From Streptomyces sp. Je 1-79 (GTDB lineage: Bacteria; Actinomycetota; Actinomycetes; Streptomycetales; Streptomycetaceae), in the NCBI RefSeq assembly GCF_025195125.1, contig NZ_JAMGSL010000004.1, forward strand, positions 62,001 through 126,000: a stretch of 64,000 nt of DNA. The letters run 5' to 3'. Position 1 is the first letter of the stretch, and each line of letters starts with the position of its first letter. Positions 42,649 to 51,549 of this stretch are shown piece by piece. Both the position numbers and the translations under genes were made by a program. The notes under the pieces were generated by a model. That model made no database searches. It was not told where the DNA came from and saw only the letters and a program-made list of their open reading frames with translations.

Positions 42649-44502
42649 ATGCGGTACGAAACGATGTCCTCGCTCGCCCGCCAGCTGCGCGTCGACGCCG
42701 TACGCGCCGCCGACGCCGCCGGTTCCGGCCATCCGACCTCCGCCATGTCGGCCGCCGAGATCGGCGCGGTCCTCCTCGCCCGGCACCTGCGCTACGACTT
42801 CGACCGCCCCGACCACCCGGGCAACGACCGGTTCGTGCTCTCCAAGGGGCACGCCTCGCCGCTCCTCTACGGCATGTACCGGGCCGCGGGCGTCGTCGGC
42901 GAGAGCGAGCTGCTGACCTTCCGCCGGGCGGGCAGCCTCCTCGAAGGCCATCCCACCCCCCGGCTGCCCTGGGTCGACGTCGCCACCGGCTCGCTGGGCC
43001 AGGGCCTGCCCGTCGGGGTCGGCATGGCGCTCGCCGGAAAGTTCCTCGACCGCGTCCCGTACCAGGTGTGGGTGCTCGCCGGGGACAGCGAGATGGCCGA
43101 GGGATCCGTCTGGGAGGCCGTCGAGCACGCCGCGTACTGCGGCCTCGACAACCTCACCCTGATCGTCGACGTCAACCGGCTCGGCCAGCGCGGCCCCACC
43201 CGCCACCAGCACGACCTCGGCGCCTACGCCGGCCGCCTGGAGGCCTTCGGCTGGCACACCGTAAGGATCGACGGCCACGACGTGCAGGCCGTCGACGCGG
43301 CCCTGCGCGAGGCCCGCGCGACCGTCGGCCGGCCCACGGCGGTCCTCGCCGCCACCCGCAAGGGCCGCGGTGTCGCCGCCGTCGAGAACCGCGAAGGCAA
43401 ACACGGCAAGCCCCTCCCGGACGCCGAGGCCGCCGTCGCCGAGCTCGGCGGTCCCAGCGACCTCAGCGTCCGGGTCACCGACCCGCCCGCCGCCCTGGTG
43501 CCCCGCCCGGTGCCGAACGGCGCGTCGCCGGCGCTCCCCACGTACGACCGGGGCGAGGAGGTCGCCACCCGGGACGCCTACGGACAGGCCCTCGCCGCCC
43601 TCGGGCAGACGCGCGGCGACGTCGTCGCGCTCGACGGCGAGGTCGGCGACTCGACCCGCACCGAGCAGTTCGCCAAGGCGCACCCCGAGCGCTATTTCGA
43701 GTGCTGGATCGCGGAGCAGCAGCTCGTCGGGGCCGCCGTCGGCCTCCAGGCACGCGGCTACGTCCCGTACGCCTCGACCTTCGCCGCCTTCCTCAGCCGT
43801 GCCCACGACTTCATCCGGATGGCGGCCGTCAGCCGGGCCGGGATCAACCTGGTCGGCTCCCACGCGGGCGTCTCGATCGGCCAGGACGGGCCGAGCCAGA
43901 TGGGCCTCGAGGACCTCGCCATGATGCGCGCGGTCCACGGCAGCACCGTCCTCTACCCGTGCGACGCCCACCAGACGGCGCGGCTCGTCACGGCCATGGC
44001 GGACCTGGACGGGGTCCGCTACCTGCGTACCACCCGCGGCGCCACCCCTGTCCTCTACGGGCCCGAGGAGGACTTCCCGGTCGGCGGGAGCAAGGTGCTC
44101 CGCAGCCACGGCGAGGACGACCGGGCGACCGTCGTCGCCGCCGGGATCACCGTCCACGAGGCCCTGAAGGCCGCCGACCGGCTGGCGGAGGAGGGGCTGC
44201 CGGTCCGCGTGATCGACCTCTACTCGGTCAAGCCGGTCGACACCGCGACCCTCGACGACGCGGCCGGGACGACCGGGTGCGTCCTCACCGTCGAGGACCA
44301 CCGGCCCGAGGGCGGCCTCGGCGACGCGGTCGCGGAGGCGTACGCCAACGGACACGGCGGAGTGCCGCGCCTGGCCCGGCTCGCCGTCCGCTCCATGCCG
44401 GCCTCGGCGACACCGGAGGAACAGCTCCACGAGGCGGGCATCGACGCGGACGCGATCGTCTCGGCGGTCGAGCTGATGCTGGAACGCGTCCTGGTCCGCT
44501 GA
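42649..44502 (+). CDS. Transketolase
   Basis: This 617-residue thiamine diphosphate enzyme transfers two-carbon ketol units in the pentose phosphate pathway. It shows the N-terminal ThDP domain (GSGHPTSAMSAAEIGAVLLARHL, LSKGHASPLLYGM, AGDSEMAEGSVWEA), the pyrimidine domain (ECWIAEQQLVGAAVGLQARGYVP, GSHAGVSIGQDGPSQMG) and a C-terminal domain. At 617 residues it is shorter than housekeeping actinobacterial transketolases (near 700), matching the shorter archaeal/animal-like type, so it is probably a paralogue. ATG 42649 follows GGAGGA. Confidence 0.92.
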   Translation: MRYETMSSLARQLRVDAVRAADAAGSGHPTSAMSAAEIGAVLLARHLRYDFDRPDHPGNDRFVLSKGHASPLLYGMYRAAGVVGESELLTFRRAGSLLEGHPTPRLPWVDVATGSLGQGLPVGVGMALAGKFLDRVPYQVWVLAGDSEMAEGSVWEAVEHAAYCGLDNLTLIVDVNRLGQRGPTRHQHDLGAYAGRLEAFGWHTVRIDGHDVQAVDAALREARATVGRPTAVLAATRKGRGVAAVENREGKHGKPLPDAEAAVAELGGPSDLSVRVTDPPAALVPRPVPNGASPALPTYDRGEEVATRDAYGQALAALGQTRGDVVALDGEVGDSTRTEQFAKAHPERYFECWIAEQQLVGAAVGLQARGYVPYASTFAAFLSRAHDFIRMAAVSRAGINLVGSHAGVSIGQDGPSQMGLEDLAMMRAVHGSTVLYPCDAHQTARLVTAMADLDGVRYLRTTRGATPVLYGPEEDFPVGGSKVLRSHGEDDRATVVAAGITVHEALKAADRLAEEGLPVRVIDLYSVKPVDTATLDDAAGTTGCVLTVEDHRPEGGLGDAVAEAYANGHGGVPRLARLAVRSMPASATPEEQLHEAGIDADAIVSAVELMLERVLVR

Positions 44503-44848
44503 GTGGGCCGAGCGGGGCGGGAAAGGCGGGGACGCGCCACCGTCCACGGCCGCGCCCGCCCGCGCCCCCTCCGCCCGTCACGGCACGCACCCGCCCGCCC
44601 GCCCGCAACGGACCTCACCCGTACGGCCCTGAGCATCCGTGCCGCGCGCGGAGGCTGGCCCTCCGACGGCCCACGGGCGGCGCCTTCGGCCGTGGGGAGC
44701 CGCCCCCGGGCGCCGCGCGGTCCCGGCCGGAACCCCGTACCGGCGGCGCGGCCCCCGGCCGCTGGGGCGGCGAACGCCGCTCAACCTTCGTATAAAGGGC
44801 AGTGAGGCGCCGTGCGGGGCGGCGGCCCGTGTTCGGGAGGTGCGGGAG
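44503..44848. other. GC-rich intergenic region with a TATAAA element
   Basis: I see no convincing gene in these 346 bases. Near the 3' end TATAAA at 44791-44796 stands out from the GC-rich background and may be the -10 region for the gene at 44849. Confidence 0.5.
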
Positions 44849-46081
44849 ATGCGGCAGACGGCCCCGGAAGGGCGCGGACCCGTGCGCTACGGACCACCCG
44901 CCCCGGAGCCCGGTCTGCCCGTGCTGCCCGGGCTCGCCGCGATCCTCGCCGCCGCCGCGGGCCGTACCGCCGTCGAACCGCCCGGCGGCGGGCCCGTGCT
45001 CCGCGAGGCCGCGAGCGGCTACTGGTGGCGGCGCGGCCTGCGGACCCACGCCGAGGACGTCGTCGCCGCACCTGGCGCCCAGCCCCTGATGCTCGCCCTG
45101 ATCGCGGCCCACGGCGGCGACATCCTGATGCCCCGGCCCTGCCCCGCCTGGTGGACCCCGCAGGCCCGGCTCCTGGGCCGCCCCGCCTACCACGTACCCA
45201 CCCCCGCCGAGTGCGGCGGCGTCCCCGACCCGTACGCCCTGCTCGAAACCGTCCGGCGGGTCCGTGCCGAGGGCGGCCACCCCCGGCTGCTGCTGCTCTC
45301 CGTCGCCGACGACCCCACCGCCACCGTCGCCCCGCCCGAACTGGTCCGCGAGGCGTGCGAGGCCGCCGTCGCCGAGGGGCTGCACATCATCAGCGACGAG
45401 ACCTGGCGCGACACCCTCCACCGGCGCCACGACACCGTGCTCCTCAGCCCCGCCGAGATGTGCCCCGAGGACGTCACCGTCCTGTACGACCTGTCCGGCG
45501 CCCTCCTCCCGGCCGCCTGGCCCTGCGCCGTGGCCCGCTTCCCGCCCACTGCCCCTGACCGTGCCGACCGCTACACCGACCCGCGCGCCCGCACCCTCGA
45601 CATCCTCACCGCGCTCGGCGCCTTCGTCGCGGGACCGGTCGCCCCCGCCGCCGCGCACGCCCTGGACGAGCCCGAGGAGGTCACCGTACGGGTCGCCCTC
45701 GCCGCGGCCCTCCACGCGCGCGTGGCCGCCGCCGCCCACCGCGCCGTCCTCACCGCCGGCGCCCTCGCCCGGCCGCCCCAGGCGGGCCGCCACCTCTACG
45801 CCGACCTCGGACCGCTGCGGGCCGGGCTCGCCGCCCGGGGCGTCACCGACTCCATGGAGCTGGAGAACCACCTCGGCCGACGGCTCGCCACCCCCGTTCC
45901 CGGCGGCCACCGCTTCGGCGACGAACTCGGCGCCCTGCGGGTGCGCTTCGACACCGGCGCCTTCCTGGGAGCGACCGAGGAGGAGCGGACGGAGTCCCTC
46001 GCCTCACCGGACCCGGTGGAACTGCCGCACGTGGCCCGCGCGTTGAGCTCGTTCGCAGAAGCCCTGGAGGAACTCCGCTGA
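44849..46081 (+). CDS. Aminotransferase-fold (class I/II) protein with no lysine
   Basis: This 410-residue protein looks like a fold-type I aminotransferase: PGAQPLMLALIAAHGGDILMPRPCPAWW in the large domain and HIISDETWRDTLH (Asp183, Trp186), where PLP enzymes have D-x-x-Y. The strand that should carry the PLP lysine reads VLYDLSGALLPAAWPCAVA (about 208-226) and has none. The whole protein contains no lysine at all. It cannot form the usual internal aldimine, so it may be a non-catalytic or ligand-binding relative. ATG 44849 follows GGGAGG. The MBL gene is 40 bases downstream. Confidence 0.8.
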   Translation: MRQTAPEGRGPVRYGPPAPEPGLPVLPGLAAILAAAAGRTAVEPPGGGPVLREAASGYWWRRGLRTHAEDVVAAPGAQPLMLALIAAHGGDILMPRPCPAWWTPQARLLGRPAYHVPTPAECGGVPDPYALLETVRRVRAEGGHPRLLLLSVADDPTATVAPPELVREACEAAVAEGLHIISDETWRDTLHRRHDTVLLSPAEMCPEDVTVLYDLSGALLPAAWPCAVARFPPTAPDRADRYTDPRARTLDILTALGAFVAGPVAPAAAHALDEPEEVTVRVALAAALHARVAAAAHRAVLTAGALARPPQAGRHLYADLGPLRAGLAARGVTDSMELENHLGRRLATPVPGGHRFGDELGALRVRFDTGAFLGATEEERTESLASPDPVELPHVARALSSFAEALEELR

Positions 46082-46121
46082 CACGACCGCCCCGACGAAC
46101 CGCGTAGAACGGAGCCCGCAG

Positions 46122-47186
46122 ATGACGGAACAGACGGAACGGCCGGCGCAGGCCCCGCATTCCGTACGCGACGGCCGGACCGCCCCCGCCCCCGCTCCCT
46201 CACCCGTCCCCGCTCCGCCTTCCGTCCTCCAGCCCCTCGGCCGGACCAGGACGGACTGGCCCCGCTCCTTCGCCGACCGCCTCACCGCACCGCTCCCCGG
46301 CGTCCGCGCGATGGCCCGCCTCGCCCGCGAGGGCGCCGTGCGCCCCGGCCCCGACGGCCTGCGCGACATCCCGCTGCTGCCGTTCGCCCCCGGCCCGCTG
46401 CCCGACGCCGGACCGGGAACCCTCGCCGTCACCTGGGCGGGCCACGCCAGCTGGATCCTGCGGGTCGGCGGCCTCACCGTCCTCACCGACCCCGTCTGGT
46501 CCCGCCGCATCCTCGGCACCCCCGCCCGGATCACCCCCGTCGGGGTCCGCTGGGAGGACCTGCCGCCCGTGGACGCCGTCGTCATCAGCCACAACCACTT
46601 CGACCACCTCGACGCGCCCACCCTGAGGCGACTCCCCAAGGACACCCCGGTCTTCGTCCCCGCCGGACTCGGCCGCTGGTTCGTCCGCCGCCGGTTCGGC
46701 CACGTCACCGAACTCGACTGGTGGGAGGCGGCCGAACTCGACGGCGTGCGCTTCGAGTTCGTCCCCTCCCACCACTGGTCCAAGCGGACCCTCCTCGACA
46801 CCTGCCGCTCGCTGTGGGGCGGCTGGGCGCTCACCGACGGCTCCGGCCGCACGGTGTACTTCGCCGGCGACACCGGCTACGGCCACTGGTTCGCCGAGAT
46901 CGGCGCCCGCCACCCGGGCATCGACCTGGCCCTGCTCCCGATCGGTGCCTACGACCCGCGCTGGTGGCTCAGCGACGTCCACACCGACCCCGAGGAGGCC
47001 GTCCGCGCCTTCCAGGACCTCGGCGCGCGCCGCATGGCACCCATGCACTGGGCCACGTTCGTGCTCTCCTCCGAACCGGTCCTCGAACCCCTCACCCGGC
47101 TCAGAGCCGCCTGGGACCGGGCCGGGCTGCCCCGCGAGAACCTCTGGGACCTCCCGGTCGGCGCCTCACGCGTGCTCGCTCCCTGA
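46122..47186 (+). CDS. MBL-fold hydrolase (NAPE-PLD/UlaG-like)
   Basis: This 354-residue metallo-beta-lactamase-fold protein has a Pro-rich N-terminal extension, then WAGHASWILRVGGLTVLTDPVWS, the metal motif HNHFDHLD, later HHW, GDTGYG and MHWATF metal-ligand segments. This pattern fits N-acylphosphatidylethanolamine-phospholipase D-like and UlaG-like hydrolases acting on phosphodiesters or lactones. It follows the lysine-free aminotransferase-fold gene closely. Its end overlaps the convergent DedA gene by 21 bases. Confidence 0.88.
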   Translation: MTEQTERPAQAPHSVRDGRTAPAPAPSPVPAPPSVLQPLGRTRTDWPRSFADRLTAPLPGVRAMARLAREGAVRPGPDGLRDIPLLPFAPGPLPDAGPGTLAVTWAGHASWILRVGGLTVLTDPVWSRRILGTPARITPVGVRWEDLPPVDAVVISHNHFDHLDAPTLRRLPKDTPVFVPAGLGRWFVRRRFGHVTELDWWEAAELDGVRFEFVPSHHWSKRTLLDTCRSLWGGWALTDGSGRTVYFAGDTGYGHWFAEIGARHPGIDLALLPIGAYDPRWWLSDVHTDPEEAVRAFQDLGARRMAPMHWATFVLSSEPVLEPLTRLRAAWDRAGLPRENLWDLPVGASRVLAP

Positions 47187-47822
47187 CCGGTCGCCGCGCC
47201 GCCCCGAACCGCGTACCCGCCGCCACAGCGCCGGGGCCAGGCTGATCAGCACCGTCAGCGCCACCGCCGCCAGCACGCCCTGCCACGGCTCAGGGAACAG
47301 CGAGCCACCCAGGATCCCGATCAGCCCGTACGTCGCCGCCCAGGCCAGACAGGCCGGCACATCACCGCGCACGAACCGGCGCAGCGGCAGCCCCGCGAGG
47401 AGACACGCCAGCATCACCGGGATCCGCCCCGCCGGTACCAGGCGCGACAGCACCAGCACCGACACCTGGTGGCCGGCGAGCTTCTCCTGCGCCTGCGCGA
47501 GCCGGTCGGGGGCGGCCCGGCCGCGCAGCACCGCCAGCCACCGCGAGCCGTTCTTCGAACGGACCCCGCGCTGTCCCAGCCAGTACAGCGCCACATCCCC
47601 CAGGAGCGCGGCGGAGGCGGACACCAGGAAGACGAAGAACAGGGTGAAGGGAGCCGCCTGGTGGAAGGCGACCACGGCCGCCGAGCTGACGATCGCCCCG
47701 GTCGGCACGACCGGCACCAGCGCGCCGAGCGCCACGAGCAGGAAGAGCGAGGGGTAGCCGACCGCCTGCTGCGTCGACGCGGGCGGCAACTCCCCCGCCG
47801 CGCGCAACAGCGCGTCGATCAC
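47166..47822 (-). CDS. DedA/VTT family membrane protein
   Basis: This 218-residue integral membrane protein has 4-5 hydrophobic segments. The re-entrant motif region (LFLLVALGALVPVVPTGAIVSS and VLVLSRLVPAGRIPVMLACLLAGL) carries the conserved Arg and Pro of DedA proteins, which flip lipid carriers or phospholipids. The C-terminal tail is basic and soluble. GTG 47822 overlaps the stop of the upstream MBL gene (GTGA), so the two are co-translated. Confidence 0.87.
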   Translation of the reverse strand: MIDALLRAAGELPPASTQQAVGYPSLFLLVALGALVPVVPTGAIVSSAAVVAFHQAAPFTLFFVFLVSASAALLGDVALYWLGQRGVRSKNGSRWLAVLRGRAAPDRLAQAQEKLAGHQVSVLVLSRLVPAGRIPVMLACLLAGLPLRRFVRGDVPACLAWAATYGLIGILGGSLFPEPWQGVLAAVALTVLISLAPALWRRVRGSGRRGDRSGSEHA

Positions 47823-48592
47823 CGGGCGACCTCGGGCCGCACGCGCTCGCCGTGGCCGAGCAGATGCACCGCCACCTTCGGCGCGAGCCGCGCCGCGTGC
47901 CGGACGAACTCGTCACCCGGCGCGTGGAACTCGTGCGGGCGCACCGCGTCGAGACCGATCGGCCAGTACGTGCCGTAGTGCACCGGGACCGCCGCCGCCG
48001 GGGAGAGCTCGGCGAGCGCCCGCGCGGCCCGCCCGGCGTCCAGATGACCGTGCCCCAGATACGGCCCCCAGCCGCCGACCGGGAGCAGCGCCACGTCCAC
48101 CGGCCCGACCGCCTCCGCCATCCCGTCGAAGAGACCGGTGTCACCGGCGAAGTACGTCCGCGCCTCGCCCTCGACGACATAGCCCAGCGCGGGGGAGCGG
48201 TGCGGCCCCACCGGCAGGCGCCGGCCGTCGTGCAGCGCCGGCACCGCCCGTACGGTCACACCCTCCACCGTCACCGCGTCGCCCGGTCCGACCTCGGTCA
48301 GCCGCAGCCCCCTCCGGTCGAGCCTGCGCAGCCCCGGTACGGCCCCGGGAGCACTGCGCGGAACGATCAGCCGGGTCCCGGGCGCGAGGAGGGCGAGCGA
48401 GGGCAGATGGAGATGGTCGGCGTGCAGATGGGAGACGAGCACCGCGTCGGCGCGCGCGGCCTCGGGCGGCGGCAGCGCGCCGCGCCTGCGCCGCAGATGC
48501 GCCAGCCGGCGGACGAAGAGGGGATCCGTGAGGATCCGGACCCCCGAGTCCTCGACCGTGCAGCTGGCATGACCCCACCAGGTGACCTCCAC
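47819..48592 (-). CDS. MBL-fold hydrolase (UlaG-like)
   Basis: This 257-residue metallo-beta-lactamase-fold protein has TWWGHASCTVEDSGVRILTDP at the start, HLHADHLHLP as the metal motif, ALHDGRR, GDTGLF, and VHYGTYWP near the end. It belongs to the same broad group as the MBL protein at 46122. GTG 48592 is inferred because the fold begins immediately; the reading frame extends far upstream without family sequence. It is translationally coupled to the DedA gene. Confidence 0.86.
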   Translation of the reverse strand: MEVTWWGHASCTVEDSGVRILTDPLFVRRLAHLRRRRGALPPPEAARADAVLVSHLHADHLHLPSLALLAPGTRLIVPRSAPGAVPGLRRLDRRGLRLTEVGPGDAVTVEGVTVRAVPALHDGRRLPVGPHRSPALGYVVEGEARTYFAGDTGLFDGMAEAVGPVDVALLPVGGWGPYLGHGHLDAGRAARALAELSPAAAVPVHYGTYWPIGLDAVRPHEFHAPGDEFVRHAARLAPKVAVHLLGHGERVRPEVAR

Positions 48593-48733
48593 CGGTACGC
48601 CGCCCTTCCGCTCGGCACTCCACTGTTCACGAGGGTAGATGTACGGAGCGGGCGACGCGGGGCGTCCACGGTGGTTCGCGGGGGCAGAGATCTGCCACAC
48701 CTGTGGCTGCTCCTCGCCACCGTGAGTGCCGGC

Positions 48734-48779
48734 GGGAGCCCGGACGCGCCCTCCTCGGGAGCCCGGACGCGCCCTCCTC
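48734..48779. repeat. Two exact tandem copies of a 23-bp unit
   Basis: GGGAGCCCGGACGCGCCCTCC-TC occurs at 48734-48756 and again at 48757-48779 with no change. It lies upstream of the leaderless gene at 48810 and looks like a recent slippage duplication. Confidence 0.9.
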
Positions 48780-48809
48780 GGGCGCCCGGGTGGGGAGTAG
48801 GGTCGGTCC

Positions 48810-49214
48810 ATGGACGACGTTCGGGTGGCGGCGATCGCCAGCCTCACCCCGCTCGAGGAACTCGACAGCGACCCCTTCCTGGTCGACACGCGCAGCCAGC
48901 ACGTCATGTGCGCCCGCTGGGCCCTGGACAAGGGCTACGTCGTGACGAGACAGCTGCTCTTCTACGGGATCCGGCCCGACCACGCCGCGCTCTGGGCGGA
49001 CGTGGACGCCGGCCACGTCGACCTCTTCGTCGCCCCCAACGAGCGCGTCCTGGCACGGGCGTTGACGGACGTGCCGGGGTTCTTCGCGGAGTGCGAGCGA
49101 CGTGGCGTCCGGCTGGAGACCGCGGATGCCGACGAGCCGTCCTACGACGCCGCGGCCAAGGCCGGCGTGCACCGCCGCCTCTCCATGCCCACCGCCGGCT
49201 ACGACGGCTGTTAG
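48810..49214 (+). CDS. Protein of unknown function, weakly resolvase-like
   Basis: This 134-residue protein is not confidently assigned. The order VMCARWALDKGYVV, ADVDAGHVDLFVAPNERVLARAL, FFAECERRGVRLETADADEP resembles the catalytic fold of serine resolvases. I see no nucleophile Ser or Arg pattern, so recombinase activity is unlikely. ATG 48810 lies 6 bases after TAGGGT (48798-48803), fitting a leaderless mRNA. Confidence 0.7.
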   Translation: MDDVRVAAIASLTPLEELDSDPFLVDTRSQHVMCARWALDKGYVVTRQLLFYGIRPDHAALWADVDAGHVDLFVAPNERVLARALTDVPGFFAECERRGVRLETADADEPSYDAAAKAGVHRRLSMPTAGYDGC

Positions 49215-49287
49215 GACCTTGCCCCCACCCCGCCCCACCCCGCCCTGCGCCGCGTGGGCGATGTGCCACGCTTGAGGCAGGTACCGG

Positions 49288-51483
49288 GTGAAAGGTGAAC
49301 CAGGCGTGGGTGACGGGCGATGGCGTACCGCGGGCCGATGGCGGACCGCGGGGAGCGCACTGGCGCGGGTGATCGTGGTCTGGGCTGTGTCCACCCTGAC
49401 CATGCTCGCCCTGGCCGGACTGCTGCCCGACTTCCAACTCCAGTCCGCCGACGGCGACACCATCACCCGCACCGCGCTCACGGCCGTCTGGGGCGCCGGG
49501 GCCTTCGGTCTCCTCAGCGCGCTCGTGTGGCCCGTCGTCGTCCGCGCGCTGCTGCTTGTACCGGCCCTGGTCCTCGGCCTGTTGGTGTTCTTCCTCAACG
49601 GCTCGCTGCTGCTGATCGCGCTCTGGCTGATCCCCGACGGCCGCGGCGCGGCCGACCCCGAGACCGCGGTCGTGGTCGCCGCCGTGATGTCGGCCGTCGC
49701 CTCGGCGACCTCCACCGCGCTCGCGGTCCGCGACGACGACGCCTACCGCCGCCGTCTCCACCGCCTCGCCGACCGCACGCGCGCCCGGGCCGTGGTGGGG
49801 GGTTCCCCCACGCCGCCGGGCGTAGGGGGAGGCCCCGCCCCCGTCCCCGGCACGCTCTTCCTGCAACTCGACGGCGTCGGCCACCGGGTGCTGCGCGACG
49901 CCGTCGCCGACGGCCTGATGCCGACCGTCGCCGGCTGGCTGGACACCACCCACCGGCTCACCCCCTGGCGTACCGACTGGTCGAGCCAGACCGGCGCCAG
50001 CCAGCTCGGCATCCTGCACGGCTCCAACGAGGACGTGCCCGCCTTCCGCTGGTACGAGAAGGACACCGGCCGGCTGATGGTCTCCAACCGGCCCGCGAGC
50101 GCCGTCGAGCTCCAGCGGCGGGCCATCGCCCGCACCGGGGACGGCGGGCTCCTCACCGTCGACGGCGCCTCGCGCGGCAACCTGTTCAGCGGCGGCGCCG
50201 ACCAGCTCGCGCTCGTCCTGTCGATGGCCGCCCGCCGGGGCCGCAGCAACCGATCCCGCGCCGGATACTTCGCGTACTTCTCGGACCCCGCCAACGCCGT
50301 CCGCACGGCGGGCTCCTTCGTCGCCGAGACCGTCCGCGAGATGGCCCAGTCGACCCGCGCGCGGCTGCGCAAGGAGGCCCCGAGGGTCTCGCGCGGCGGC
50401 ACCTACCCCTTCATCCGGGCCTTCGCCACGGTCGTGGAACGGGACGTGGTCGTGGCCGCGGTGATCGGGGACCTGCTGGCCGGCCGGACCGCCGTCTACG
50501 CCGACCTCGTCGCGTACGACGAGGTCGCGCACCACTCCGGCCCGCACGGCCACGACACCGACCGGGTCCTCGCCCGGCTCGACCGGTCGATCGCGCTGAT
50601 CGCCAAGGTCGCGGAGCACGCGCCCCGCCCGTACCGGATCGTGCTCCTCTCCGACCACGGCCAGAGCTCCGGCCCGACCTTCGAGGGGGTGTACGGGCTG
50701 ACGCTGCGGGACCTCGTACGGGCGGGCTGCGGGCTGCCCGTGCCGCGCAGGGTCCGGCGTACCCGCAGCGGCTCGGAGGCCCGTGACGCGGCGCGCGACG
50801 CGCTGCGCAGCGCCCTGCACCGGCCGGTGGACGAGGACGAGCACGGGGTTCAGGCGGGCGACCAGGTGCGCGACAAGGCCGATCCCATGGTGCTCGCCTC
50901 CGGGAACCTGGGGCTGATCTCCTTCCCCGGCGTGCCGCACCGGCTGACCCGCGAGGAGATCGACCGCCGCCACCCCGCGCTGCTCCGCACCCTCGCCAAC
51001 CACCCGGGCGTCGGCTTCCTGCTGGTCGCGAGCGCCGAGCACGGTTCGGTCGTGCTCGGAGGGGACGGGGCGGAGGTGCCGGTCGCCGAGCTCGCCGACG
51101 ACGGACCCCTCGCGGTCTTCGGGCCGGGCGCGGCGGACGCGGTCCGGCGCACCGACGGCTTCCCGCACGTCGCCGACATCATGGTCAACTCGATGTACGA
51201 CCCCGCGACCGGGACCGTGCACGCCTTCGAGGAGCAGATCGGCTCGCACGGCGGCCTCGGCGGCGAGCAGGGGCGCCCCTTCCTGCTGTCGCCCGTGGAC
51301 TTCTCGGCGCCGGCCCCCGACGGCGCCGAACTGGTCGGCGCGGAGCAGCTGCACCGGGTGCTGCGCCGCTGGCTGCGGGAGTGCGCGGGGCCTCAGGTAC
51401 CGCTGGAGATTTCCCCGCCCACCCGCGATGCGGAAGCATTTCTTCCGGTTGATGGCCCGGTCGTACGGGAGAAAAAGAGCTGA
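49288..51483 (+). CDS. Membrane protein: holin-like N-terminus plus alkaline-phosphatase-fold domain
   Basis: In this 731-residue protein, residues about 20-160 form four hydrophobic segments like the phage holin superfamily IV (WAVSTLTMLALAGLLPDFQL, VVRALLLVPALVLGLLVFFLNGSLLLIALWL). After a Gly/Pro linker, residues about 190-700 form an alkaline-phosphatase-like domain with LFLQLDGVGH (metal Asp), TGASQLGILHG (nucleophile region), DEVAHHSG and LLSDHGQSSG metal motifs. It would hydrolyse phosphodiesters or phosphoglycerol near the membrane. GTG 49288 is listed; GTG 49306 is in frame. Confidence 0.85.
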   Translation: MKGEPGVGDGRWRTAGRWRTAGSALARVIVVWAVSTLTMLALAGLLPDFQLQSADGDTITRTALTAVWGAGAFGLLSALVWPVVVRALLLVPALVLGLLVFFLNGSLLLIALWLIPDGRGAADPETAVVVAAVMSAVASATSTALAVRDDDAYRRRLHRLADRTRARAVVGGSPTPPGVGGGPAPVPGTLFLQLDGVGHRVLRDAVADGLMPTVAGWLDTTHRLTPWRTDWSSQTGASQLGILHGSNEDVPAFRWYEKDTGRLMVSNRPASAVELQRRAIARTGDGGLLTVDGASRGNLFSGGADQLALVLSMAARRGRSNRSRAGYFAYFSDPANAVRTAGSFVAETVREMAQSTRARLRKEAPRVSRGGTYPFIRAFATVVERDVVVAAVIGDLLAGRTAVYADLVAYDEVAHHSGPHGHDTDRVLARLDRSIALIAKVAEHAPRPYRIVLLSDHGQSSGPTFEGVYGLTLRDLVRAGCGLPVPRRVRRTRSGSEARDAARDALRSALHRPVDEDEHGVQAGDQVRDKADPMVLASGNLGLISFPGVPHRLTREEIDRRHPALLRTLANHPGVGFLLVASAEHGSVVLGGDGAEVPVAELADDGPLAVFGPGAADAVRRTDGFPHVADIMVNSMYDPATGTVHAFEEQIGSHGGLGGEQGRPFLLSPVDFSAPAPDGAELVGAEQLHRVLRRWLRECAGPQVPLEISPPTRDAEAFLPVDGPVVREKKS
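49793..49838. repeat. REP-like GC palindrome inside the coding sequence
   Basis: GGGGGTTCCCCCACGCC and GGCGTAGGGGGAGG form an imperfect hairpin (49806-49815 with 49818-49829). It encodes the SPTPPGVGGG linker between the membrane and phosphatase domains. Sequences of this shape are frequent between Streptomyces genes but unusual inside one. Confidence 0.6.
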
Positions 51484-51549
51484 TTTGGTGGGGTGCCCCA
51501 CCTCCCGGACCATGGTCGGGTTTGCACGACGAGAGGCGCACCACCCCCC

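Noticed and set aside
44503..44805. Plus-strand 100-residue frame after the transketolase
   Set aside because: Arg/Pro/Ala-rich low-complexity composition, no ribosome site, no recognisable motif.
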